Source: Rhodobacteraceae bacterium UBA996 (GTDB lineage Bacteria; Pseudomonadota; Alphaproteobacteria; Rhodobacterales; Rhodobacteraceae). From it: a DNA stretch of 20,730 bases. Numbering within the stretch: position 1 is the stretch's first letter; the number at the start of each line of letters is the position of its first letter. Below the pieces are notes generated by a model that had not been told where the DNA came from, ran no database searches, and was given only the letters and a program-made list of their open reading frames with translations. A program made the translations under genes and the position numbers. The stretch spans positions 1-20,730 of the forward strand of contig DBBA01000181.1 in the NCBI GenBank assembly GCA_002291955.1. Direction: 5' to 3'. Of the stretch, positions 1 through 6,680 are shown piece after piece.

Positions 1-648
1 CGCGTAGGTTTCCAGCAGCCCCTCCACCCGCTCGCCGCGGTTCTTGAGCTGCTCAAGCTGCGCCGGATCGCAGAGATAGGCGATGTTGACCTCGTCGAGC
101 TGCAGGTAGCGGCAGCCCACGGCCGCGAAGTCGCGCATCGCGGCGTTGTAGGCCGCGCCGAGGTCGGCGAAGAAATCGTCCATCTCGGGGTAGGTGTGCG
201 AGTCCACCGCCCGCCGCCCGCCGCGGAAATGCAGCACGGAAGGGGAGGGAATTGTCTGCTTCGGGGCCAGCCCGCCCGAATTGGCCGCGACGAAGCGGAA
301 ATCCTCGACGAAGGGGTGGCCCTCATAGCGGATGGGGCCGGTCACCTTCAGCCCGTAGGCCTTGGTCTGCCCGCCCTTGAACTGGATGCCCTGGTCGGCC
401 TCGTACATCTCCACGCCGCCGAGCTTGGCGAGGAAGTCGAAGTGCCAGAAGGCGCGGCGGTACTCGCCGTCGGTGCAGGCGCGCAGCCCGACCTCGCGCT
501 GGAAGGCGATGGCGTCGCGCACCGCCTGGTCCTCCACGTCGCGGTAGGCGGCCTCGCCGAGCTCGGCGCGCTTCGCGCGGGCCTCGCGCAGCGCCGGGGT
601 GCGGAGCAGCGAGCCGACGTGGTCGGCGCGGAAGGGCGGCTTGTTCAT
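1..648 (-). CDS. Cobalamin-independent methionine synthase II-like protein (MetE C-terminal family), 3' end beyond window
   Basis: The first 216 residues are present; the rest lies left of position 1. The N-terminus contains FRADHVGSLLR, then EDQAVRDAI, a TDGEYRR motif and, near residue 187, RYLQLDEV. This is the order seen in the stand-alone MetE C-terminal barrel family (YxjG/YxjH type), which lacks the MetE N-terminal half. Family members move a methyl group to a thiol acceptor such as homocysteine using zinc. The zinc ligands would lie in the missing part, so activity cannot be checked. The ATG at 648 has a GAGGAA ribosome site about 7 nt upstream. The gene starts 19 bp after the GntR regulator gene on the same strand, so co-transcription is likely. 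The true substrate is unknown; many relatives annotated as methionine synthase probably use other methyl donors. Confidence 0.85.
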   Translation of the reverse strand, partial: MNKPPFRADHVGSLLRTPALREARAKRAELGEAAYRDVEDQAVRDAIAFQREVGLRACTDGEYRRAFWHFDFLAKLGGVEMYEADQGIQFKGGQTKAYGLKVTGPIRYEGHPFVEDFRFVAANSGGLAPKQTIPSPSVLHFRGGRRAVDSHTYPEMDDFFADLGAAYNAAMRDFAAVGCRYLQLDEVNIAYLCDPAQLEQLKNRGERVEGLLETYA

Positions 649-667
649 GGTCGGGTCGTTTCCTCGT

Positions 668-1357
668 TCAGGCGATGGCGATGAGCCGCGCGGGCGCGCC
701 GTCCCCGGCGGCGAGGGCGGCGCGGAGGTTGCGGCGGGCGTTCTCGGCGTGCTCGCGCATCAGCGCCTCGGCGCGCGCGCCCTGGCCCGCCGCCAAGGCT
801 TCCGCGAGCAGCCGGTGCTGGTGGTGCGCGTGGCGGAGCAGGTCGCGCGAGTCCGCCTGCCGCAGCAGCGCCGAGGCGCCGGCGAAGGGCAGGGAGGAGA
901 CGACCGCGAGGGCGCGGGAGAGGGCGAGGTTGCCGGCGGCCTCGGCGAGCGCCGCGTGCAGCCGCGCGTTCATCGCCTCGTAGGAGGGCACGTCCGGTTC
1001 GGCGCCCGCGAGCGCGGCGTCGCCGTCGGCCAGGCACTCCTCGAAGACGCGGCGCGTCGCGGGCGGCAGGCCGGTTTCCGCGACGAGTCGCGCCGCCATG
1101 CCCTCCAGCGTGCCCCGGAGGGCTATCGCGTCCTCGATCTCGGGCAGGGTGAAGCGCCGCACCGTGAAGCCGCCGCCGGGCGCGGCCTCGACCAGCCCCT
1201 CGGCCTCCAGCTGGGCGAGGGCGAGGCGGACGGGGGTGCGCGAGGTGCCGAGGGCCTCGGCGAGCGGGATCTCCGCCAGCCTTTCGCCCGGCGCGAAACG
1301 CCCCGCGAGGACGCCCTCGCGGAGCGCGATGCCGATGCGTGTCGCCTCGCCTGCCAC
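668..1357 (-). CDS. GntR-family transcriptional regulator, FCD (FadR-type) subfamily
   Basis: This 229-residue protein has a winged helix at about residues 5-70 (PLAEALGTSRTPVRLALAQL, then EGLVEAAPGGGFTVR) and an all-helical FCD ligand domain at about 75-215. The histidines expected for FCD metal or ligand binding are present in NARLHAAL, HHQHRLLAEAL and MREHAENARR. FCD regulators usually respond to small carboxylates or amino acids and control the adjacent catabolic or transport genes. The start is GTG; an in-frame TAA lies about 40 bp upstream, no other start codon lies between, and no clear ribosome site is visible. The gene sits 47 bp after the tctC-like gene and 19 bp before the MetE-like gene, suggesting one operon that it may regulate. 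Effector unknown. Confidence 0.88.
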   Translation of the reverse strand: MAGEATRIGIALREGVLAGRFAPGERLAEIPLAEALGTSRTPVRLALAQLEAEGLVEAAPGGGFTVRRFTLPEIEDAIALRGTLEGMAARLVAETGLPPATRRVFEECLADGDAALAGAEPDVPSYEAMNARLHAALAEAAGNLALSRALAVVSSLPFAGASALLRQADSRDLLRHAHHQHRLLAEALAAGQGARAEALMREHAENARRNLRAALAAGDGAPARLIAIA

Positions 1358-1383
1358 GGCCGCGCTGTGGCACGGCGCGTGGC

Positions 1384-1401
1384 TGCATGCAATCTGTTAC
1401 A
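1384..1401. promoter_or_regulatory. Candidate regulator-binding palindromes upstream of the GntR gene
   Basis: The 47-bp gap between the tctC-like stop and the GntR start contains a perfect TGCATGCA palindrome (1384-1391) and TGTTACA (1395-1401), which has the TGT-N-ACA symmetry common in GntR-type operators. The location suits autoregulation. The motifs are short, so this is suggestive only. Confidence 0.22.
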
Positions 1402-1404
1402 ATA

Positions 1405-2388
1405 TCACGCGTCGGCCCGGATGCCGGCCGAGCGGATCACCTCGCCATAGGCCCGGTGCTCGCGCTCGAGAAAAGCGCGGAACTCGGCCGGCGTGTTCGC
1501 CGCCACCTCCATCGCCCCCGCCTCCAACCGCTGCCGCACCGCAGGCACGGCGAGCGCGCGGCGGTTCGCGTCCACCAGCCGCTCGACCACCGCCGCCGCG
1601 GTGCCGCGCGGGGCGAACAGGCCGAACCAGTTGGGGAAAACGAAATCCTCCAGCCCCGCCTCGCGCGCCACCGGCACGTTGGGCATGGCCGGCGAGCGGT
1701 TGGGCGCGGTGTGGTAGATCGGCCGCAGCACGCTGTTCTGGGCGCGCAGGTGCGAGTCGAGCAGCAGGAAGGTGTCCATAAAGATCGGCGTGCGGCCGGC
1801 GAGCGTGTCGGGCACCGCGGCGGCCGCGCCGCGGAAGTGCACGGCCTCCGTCTCCACCCGCGCGCGCTGCTTCCACAGCTCCATCACCACGTGGACGATG
1901 CCGCCGGCGCCGCTCGTCGCATACTTGTGCCGCCCCGGCTCGCGCCGCAGCAGGGCCGTCAGCTCCGGCAGGGTCGATACGCCCAGGCTGGTGTGGACCA
2001 CCATCAGCACGCCCGTCATCGTCATCATCGCCACGGGCACGAGGTCGGCCATCGGGTCGGCCGGCATGCGCTCGTAGGTGTGCGGGTTGATGGTGATCTG
2101 GCCGACATTGGCGACCATCAGCGTCTGCCCGTCCGGCGCCGCGCGCGCGACCGCCTCCGTGGCGATGTTGCCGGCCGCGCCCGTGCGGTTCTCGACCACG
2201 ACCTGCTGGCCGAGCACCTCGGAAAAGCCGGGCGCGGCGAGGCGCGCGACCTGGTCGGTCGGCCCGCCGGCGGCGAAGCCAACAAGGAAGCGCATAGTCT
2301 GCTGCTGCGCCAGCGCCGGCGCGGAGAGGGCCAGCGCTGGCAGCGCGGCGGCGCCGAGCAGCGCCCGGCGGCGGGTGATGGCGATCAT
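1405..2388 (-). CDS. Bug/TctC-family tripartite tricarboxylate transporter substrate-binding protein
   Basis: This 327-residue exported protein begins with ITRRRALLGAAALPALA and an ALA-Q cleavage site near residue 28; the arginine run also resembles a Tat signal. Family landmarks follow: FLVGFAAGGPTDQVARL (about 34-50), the ENRTGAAGNIATEAVARA ligand-loop motif (66-83), and PDGQTLMVAN. The length matches the family. Bug/TctC proteins capture organic acids or related small molecules in the periplasm, for TctAB membrane subunits or as orphan receptors; no TctA/TctB is visible here. The start at 2388 is chosen because the signal peptide begins there and GGGAGA lies upstream; a longer upstream frame has no family resemblance. 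It heads a run with the GntR and MetE-like genes, so the ligand may be that pathway's substrate. Confidence 0.9.
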   Translation of the reverse strand: MIAITRRRALLGAAALPALALSAPALAQQQTMRFLVGFAAGGPTDQVARLAAPGFSEVLGQQVVVENRTGAAGNIATEAVARAAPDGQTLMVANVGQITINPHTYERMPADPMADLVPVAMMTMTGVLMVVHTSLGVSTLPELTALLRREPGRHKYATSGAGGIVHVVMELWKQRARVETEAVHFRGAAAAVPDTLAGRTPIFMDTFLLLDSHLRAQNSVLRPIYHTAPNRSPAMPNVPVAREAGLEDFVFPNWFGLFAPRGTAAAVVERLVDANRRALAVPAVRQRLEAGAMEVAANTPAEFRAFLEREHRAYGEVIRSAGIRADA

Positions 2389-2476
2389 CGAACGTCTCCC
2401 ATGGCGAGGATGGCGGTTGGTTCCGCGGCCTGCCCTTCGGCACATGGGGATCTGGTAACGCGAATTTAAGGCACTG

Positions 2477-2899
2477 TTAATGGCGAGACGTGCCGACCAG
2501 CCGCCCCTGCGCGTCGTAGCGGCGAACCGTGCCGCCCGAAATCTCCGACCGGCCCAACGAGCGCCCCTGCGCGTCGTAGTGCCGCACCGTGTCGCCCGAG
2601 CGCTCGGACCGGCCGGTGAAGCGGCCCTGCGCGTCGAACTCGCGGCGCGTGTCGCCGCGCGTCTCGGCGCGCCCCTCGAAGCGCCCCTGCGCGTCGAAGT
2701 CGCGGCGCGACCCGTCGCGCCCGAACTCGCTCCGCCCCTCGAACCGCCCCTGGCTGTCGAAACGCCGCAGCGTGTCGCCCGACCGTTCCTCGCGCCCCTG
2801 AAATCGCCCCTGCGCATCGAAGTCGCGCCGGTCGCCCTGCGCGAGCGCGGGGAGCGAGACGAGGAGGGCGGCGAGGAAGGCGGGCCACGCGTTGCTCAT
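2477..2899 (-). CDS. Small secreted DAQGR-repeat protein of unknown function
   Basis: This 140-residue protein has a hydrophobic N-terminus (AFLAALLVSLPALAQ) that looks like a signal peptide cleaved after residue 20 or 21. Everything after it is repeats: D-[AS]-Q-G-R begins at residues 28, 48, 69, 89, 109 and 129, usually followed by a hydrophobic residue, x-G-R-[SAE]-E, and RSGDT-x-R. The period is 20-21 residues. The pattern recalls YD/RHS-type beta-hairpin repeats (YDAQGRL) but is far shorter than RHS proteins, and no toxin or core domain follows. The mature protein is highly charged and arginine-rich. The ATG at 2899 follows the methyltransferase stop by 31 bp, so it could be the last gene of the ubiA transcript. 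I cannot name a function; a repeat-built periplasmic or surface protein is the most that can be said. Confidence 0.72.
   Translation of the reverse strand: MSNAWPAFLAALLVSLPALAQGDRRDFDAQGRFQGREERSGDTLRRFDSQGRFEGRSEFGRDGSRRDFDAQGRFEGRAETRGDTRREFDAQGRFTGRSERSGDTVRHYDAQGRSLGRSEISGGTVRRYDAQGRLVGTSRH
2492..2830 (-). repeat. In-gene tandem repeat, six units of about 60-63 bp
   Basis: The plus strand shows CGCCCCTGCGCGTCGAAGT or a close variant about every 60-63 bp across the gene (for example near 2505, 2565, 2625, 2685, 2745 and 2805). Some copies differ at single bases (GGCTGTC, GCGCATC). The unit equals the 20-21-residue protein repeat, so copy number could change in frame by slippage or recombination. 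Confidence 0.8.
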
Positions 2900-2930
2900 G
2901 GGCGCGACCTTGGCCGCGCCTCGCGTCGCT

Positions 2931-3581
2931 TCAAGGGCGCGTTTCGGGCAGCAATCGGGCGATCGTCACCACCCGCTCGGTCCGGTCCTCGAGCTCCACC
3001 GAGGTTGGCACGGCGTGGGTCGCAAGCGGCTCAAGCCCGTCGCGCGGCAGATAGGCGCGGCCCGGGTCTGCCAGCAGCACCAGGCACTCGCCCGCCATCC
3101 GCCGCAGCCAGGGCAGGATGTGCGCCGTCATCGGCACCTCGTAGCACACGTCCCCGGCCAGGATGACGTCCCATCGGCAGGGCGAGCCGACCAGGTCGCC
3201 TTCCGGAGTCTGCACCGCCACGCCGTTCAGCGCCGCGTTGGCGCGGATCGCGGCCAGCGCGAGCGGGTCGAGCTCGCACGCCTCCGCGCGCGCCGCGCCG
3301 CGCATGGCCGCGGCGATGGCGGCGACCCCGCAGCCGGCGGCGAAGTCGAGCACGCGCCGGCCGCGCGCGATCCCCGGCCGGTCCAGCACCTCGCGCGCCA
3401 GGGCCTGCCCGCCGGGCCAGGCAAAGGCCCAGAAGGGCGGCTCGATGTTGGCCTGGCGCAGCCAGTCCTCCGTCGCGCGCCAGATCGGCGTGATCTCGCT
3501 CGCGAGGTGCAGCGCGACCTCCGGCACCAGCGCCGCGCGGGACACGGCCGTGTGGGCGCGGACGAAATCCTCGGGCGTCAC
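2931..3581 (-). CDS. Class I SAM methyltransferase, EtfB lysine methyltransferase-like (METTL20 family)
   Basis: This 216-residue protein has PPFWAFAWPGGQALAR at 48-63, SAM motif I VLDFAAGCGVAAIAAA at 77-92, an acidic ribose-binding residue in ACELDP near 103, GDVCYEVP at 143-150, and DPGRAYLP at 172-179. The WPGGQAL and DPGRxYLP motifs characterise the METTL20/electron-transfer-flavoprotein-beta lysine methyltransferases, known in alphaproteobacteria and often annotated as nicotinamide N-methyltransferase-like or PrmA-like. The likely role is trimethylating lysines of EtfB near its recognition loop; the substrate is inferred. The start is GTG at 3581, overlapping the ubiA stop as GTGA, which implies translational coupling. 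A much longer open frame exists upstream, but family similarity begins here. Confidence 0.82.
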   Translation of the reverse strand: MTPEDFVRAHTAVSRAALVPEVALHLASEITPIWRATEDWLRQANIEPPFWAFAWPGGQALAREVLDRPGIARGRRVLDFAAGCGVAAIAAAMRGAARAEACELDPLALAAIRANAALNGVAVQTPEGDLVGSPCRWDVILAGDVCYEVPMTAHILPWLRRMAGECLVLLADPGRAYLPRDGLEPLATHAVPTSVELEDRTERVVTIARLLPETRP

Positions 3582-4486
3582 AAGCCCGCCCGGCCAAGGA
3601 GGAAGGCGAGCGCGACGGCGAAGCCGACCCCGCGGTTCGCCTTGAAAAGCGCGAGGCACTTCGCCGGGTCGGCGATGTCGAGGGCGGCCACCTGCCGAGC
3701 CAGCAGCGCCGCGGGGAGCGCCAGCGCCGCGAGGAACCACCACGAGAGCCCCGCCGCGAGTCCCGCGAGCGCGAGCAGCGCGACCGTCGCCGCGTAGCAG
3801 GCCGCGAGGAAGGGCGCGGTGCGCTCGCCGAACCTCAGCGCCGTCGAGCCGATGCCGAGCAGCGCGTCGTCCTCCCGGTCCTGGTGCGCGTAGATCGTGT
3901 CGTAGCCGAGGATCCAGGCGATGCTCGCTGCGTAGAGCAGCGCCGCGGCCGCGGGCAGCGTTCCCGTCGCGGCGGCGGAGCCGAGCAGCGCGCCCCAGCC
4001 GAAGGTCAGGCCGAGCACGAATTGCGGATAGGTCGTGACCCGCTTCGCCAACGGGTAGAGCACCACCGGCAGCAGCGACAGGACGCCGAGCGCGATGGCC
4101 GCCGCGTTGAGTTGCAGCAGCACCGCCAGCCCGACGGAGCACAGCGCGGCGAGGAACCACAGCGCCTGCATCGGCCGCACCGCGCCGCTCGCGAGCGGCC
4201 TGCCGCGCGTGCGCGCGACCTGGCGGTCGAGGTCGCGGTCCCACAGGTCGTTCACCACGCAGCCCGCGCCGCGCATCACCCAGGCGCCGAGCAGGAACAG
4301 CGCCGCGAGCCGCACGCCCTCGGCCCAGTCGGGCGCGAACAGGCAGATCGCCCACAGCCCGGGGAGGAAGAGCAGCCAGGTGCCGATGGGCCGGTCGGCG
4401 CGCATGAGCAGCGCGTAGGGCCGCCAGCCCTCGGGCAGCCGCGCGACCCAGCCCTCGGTGCGGATGTCGGTGTGGGGGGCTTGCAT
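3578..4486 (-). CDS. ubiA: 4-hydroxybenzoate polyprenyltransferase
   Basis: UbiA attaches a polyprenyl chain to 4-hydroxybenzoate in the inner membrane, an early step of ubiquinone synthesis. The 302-residue protein is an eight-or-nine-helix membrane protein with both prenyltransferase aspartate motifs: NDLWDRDLD at 79-87 and DTIYAHQDREDD at 196-207. RADRPIGTWLLFLPGLW (29-45) and the TRGRPLASG segment after the first motif are typical of UbiA proper rather than other prenyltransferase branches. Length is normal. The ATG at 4486 has no obvious ribosome site and lies only 29 bp from the divergent rsmE. The methyltransferase gene overlaps its stop, so the two are very likely co-transcribed. Confidence 0.94.
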   Translation of the reverse strand: MQAPHTDIRTEGWVARLPEGWRPYALLMRADRPIGTWLLFLPGLWAICLFAPDWAEGVRLAALFLLGAWVMRGAGCVVNDLWDRDLDRQVARTRGRPLASGAVRPMQALWFLAALCSVGLAVLLQLNAAAIALGVLSLLPVVLYPLAKRVTTYPQFVLGLTFGWGALLGSAAATGTLPAAAALLYAASIAWILGYDTIYAHQDREDDALLGIGSTALRFGERTAPFLAACYAATVALLALAGLAAGLSWWFLAALALPAALLARQVAALDIADPAKCLALFKANRGVGFAVALAFLLGRAGL

Positions 4487-4515
4487 GAAGCGGTGTCAGC
4501 ACGTCCCTTCCGCGC

Positions 4516-5262
4516 ATGTCCATCCCCAGGCTGTTCGTGCCGGGCGAAGCGCTGCGCGAGGGCTCGGAGGTCGCGCTGACCCCGCCGCAGGCGCACCACC
4601 TCGGCACCGTCCTGCGCCGCGCGGCGGGCGACGCGTGCCGCGCCTTCAACGGCGAGGCGGGGGAGTTCGCCGCGGAGATCACCGCCCTCAAGCGCGACCG
4701 CGGGGCGCTGCGCCTCGGCGCGCGGCTGCGGCGCGGGCCGGAGACGCCGAGCGGCGCGACGCTGATCCTCTGCGCGCTCAAGCGCGAGGCGATGGAGTGG
4801 GCGGTGGGGAAGGCGACGGAGCTGGGCGCGGAGCGCGTCCGCGTCGCCCTCTCGCGCCGCTGCGTCGCGACCGTCGCCAACGCGGAGCGGCTCGCCGCCA
4901 TCGCGCGCGGCGCGGCGGAGCAGAGCGAGCGCCTCACCGTGCCGGAGGTGGAGCCGCCGCGGCCGCTGCACGCGATCCTCGACTCGTGGGAGCACGGGCG
5001 GCTGCTCGTCGCCGCGGAACGGCGCGACGCGCCGCCCTTGCACACGCTGCTGACGGACGCGCGCGCGCCGCTTTCCCTGCTCGTCGGCCCCGAGGGCGGC
5101 TTCGACGGGCGCGAGCTTGACGACCTCGCGCGCCGCGCCTTTGTATCCCCGTGCTCGCTCGGCCCGCGCATCCTGCGCGCCGAGACGGCGGCGGTGGCTG
5201 GGCTCGGGGCGATCGTGTTCGCGTTGGACGCCGCGCGCGGAACTGTTCTTTCGGAGCGTTGA
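4516..5262 (+). CDS. rsmE: 16S rRNA (uracil-1498-N3)-methyltransferase
   Basis: RsmE is a SPOUT-fold enzyme that methylates U1498 of 16S rRNA on the assembled 30S subunit. The 248-residue protein has an N-terminal PUA-like part (TPPQAHHLGTVLR, 22-34), KREAMEWAVGKATELG at 89-104, and the trefoil-knot SAM site VGPEGGF (190-196) with LGPRILRAETA (215-225). Length is normal. Its stop overlaps the gshA start (TGATG), and a GGAG site for gshA lies inside its last codons. The body is extremely GC3-rich: by hand, 3 of the first 199 codons end in A/T, against 9 of the last 49, mostly in the final stretch. This shift is discussed as a possible junction. Confidence 0.94.
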   Translation: MSIPRLFVPGEALREGSEVALTPPQAHHLGTVLRRAAGDACRAFNGEAGEFAAEITALKRDRGALRLGARLRRGPETPSGATLILCALKREAMEWAVGKATELGAERVRVALSRRCVATVANAERLAAIARGAAEQSERLTVPEVEPPRPLHAILDSWEHGRLLVAAERRDAPPLHTLLTDARAPLSLLVGPEGGFDGRELDDLARRAFVSPCSLGPRILRAETAAVAGLGAIVFALDAARGTVLSER

Positions 5263-6632
5263 TGTCCAACCCAGGCCAGGCCGACCCCACGCCGTTCACG
5301 CACGCCCGCCAGCTGGCGGAATGGTTCGCCGCAGGCTGCAAGCCGCGTTCGCAATGGCGCATCGGCACCGAGCACGAAAAGTTCGTGTTTCGTCGCGATG
5401 ACCTCACGCCGGTCGCGTGGGAGGGCGAGCACGGGATCGGCGCCATGCTCGAGGCCATGGCGACACGGCACGGCTATCGCCGGATCGAGGAAAATGGCCA
5501 CCTGATTGCGCTGATGGGGCCGCAGGGCGAGTCGATCACGCTGGAACCGGGGGGGCAGTTCGAGCTGTCGGGCGCGCCCCTCGAGCACATTCACGACACC
5601 TGCGCCGAGGTGGGGCGCCATCTGCGTGAGCTGCGTGGCATCGCCGACGAATTCGGCATCGGTTTCCTCGGCCTTGGCTTCCAGCCTCTCTGGCCCCTCG
5701 AGCGCATCCCCGTAATGCCCAAGGGGCGCTATGGCATCATGCGGCGCTATATGCCCAGGGTCGGGCGGCTGGGCCACCAGATGATGTTCCGCTCGTGCAC
5801 GGTCCAGACCAATCTGGATTTCGCGTCCGAGGCCGACATGATCGAAAAGATGCGGGTCTCACTGGCGCTGCAGCCGATCGCCACCGCGCTTTTCGCCAAT
5901 TCGCCCTTCGCCGAAGGGCGTCCCAATGGCTTTCTGTCCTATCGGGCGCATGTCTGGTCGGACACCGACCCCGACCGCACCGGCATGCTGGATTTTGCGT
6001 TCCTGGATGGCTTCGGGTTCGAAGCCTATGCCCGCTGGGCGCTGGACGTGCCGATGTACTTCGTCCACCGCGGCGACCGCTATGTGGACGTGGCGGGGCG
6101 GTCCTTCCGCGACTTCATGGAGGGGCGCCTGCCAGAGCTTCCCGGCGAGCGGCCGACGCTGGAGGATTGGAAGGACCATCTGACCACGCTGTTCCCCGAG
6201 GTCCGGCTCAAGACCTATCTGGAAATGCGCGGCGCGGACGCGGGGCCGTGGTCGCGGCTGTGCGCCCTGCCGGCCTTCTGGGTGGGCCTCCTGTATGATG
6301 ACGCGGCCCAGAAGGCGGCCTGGAACCTGGTCCGGCACTGGACGGCCGAGGACCGCGAGGCTCTGCGTCGCTCGGTGCCGGCACTGGGCCTGCGGGCGCC
6401 GATCGCCGGCCGCACCGCGCTGGATGTGGCCCGAGACGTGCTGGCCATCGCCCGGCAGGGCCTGAAGGCGCGTGATCGCCGTGATGGTTCAGGGGCGGAC
6501 GAGACCGGCTTTCTGGCCGAGCTCGACGACATCGTGGCGACCGGTGTTTCTCCCGCCGAGCGCCTGCTTGGCATGTGGCGCGAGGAATGGGGCCGCGACG
6601 TGCGCCCCGCCTTCGAGGCGTGCGCCTACTGA
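5262..6632 (+). CDS. gshA: Glutamate-cysteine ligase, alphaproteobacterial/plant type
   Basis: This enzyme catalyses the ATP-dependent joining of glutamate to cysteine, the first and controlling step of glutathione synthesis in the cytoplasm. The 456-residue protein carries IGTEHEKF (34-41), LEPGGQFELSGAP (94-106), GRYGIMRRYMP and MMFRSCTVQTNLDF, landmarks of the GCS2/plant-like family rather than the E. coli GshA fold. Length is as expected. I place the start at 5262, where ATG overlaps the rsmE stop and GGAG lies 5-6 nt upstream; an in-frame extension to 5151 only reads through rsmE in another frame. rsmE-gshA linkage is common in alphaproteobacteria. About 14 of the first 86 codons end in A/T, unlike most of rsmE. 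Confidence 0.93.
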   Translation: MSNPGQADPTPFTHARQLAEWFAAGCKPRSQWRIGTEHEKFVFRRDDLTPVAWEGEHGIGAMLEAMATRHGYRRIEENGHLIALMGPQGESITLEPGGQFELSGAPLEHIHDTCAEVGRHLRELRGIADEFGIGFLGLGFQPLWPLERIPVMPKGRYGIMRRYMPRVGRLGHQMMFRSCTVQTNLDFASEADMIEKMRVSLALQPIATALFANSPFAEGRPNGFLSYRAHVWSDTDPDRTGMLDFAFLDGFGFEAYARWALDVPMYFVHRGDRYVDVAGRSFRDFMEGRLPELPGERPTLEDWKDHLTTLFPEVRLKTYLEMRGADAGPWSRLCALPAFWVGLLYDDAAQKAAWNLVRHWTAEDREALRRSVPALGLRAPIAGRTALDVARDVLAIARQGLKARDRRDGSGADETGFLAELDDIVATGVSPAERLLGMWREEWGRDVRPAFEACAY

Positions 6633-6680
6633 CACTGCCGCCCGCTTGACGTGGCCGGGGCGGCGGTGCCAGCACCCTTC

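Noticed and set aside
2492..2830. Regular repeats as a CRISPR array
   Set aside because: The repeats are 60-63 bp apart, in frame within one coding sequence, and the intervening sequence is also repeated instead of being unique spacers.
2931..5777. A 948-codon minus-strand frame that would fuse the methyltransferase with sequence opposite ubiA, rsmE and gshA
   Set aside because: Only the last 216 codons have family motifs; the rest is an open antisense or out-of-frame stretch of high-GC DNA. The GTG at 3581 overlapping the ubiA stop is the natural start.
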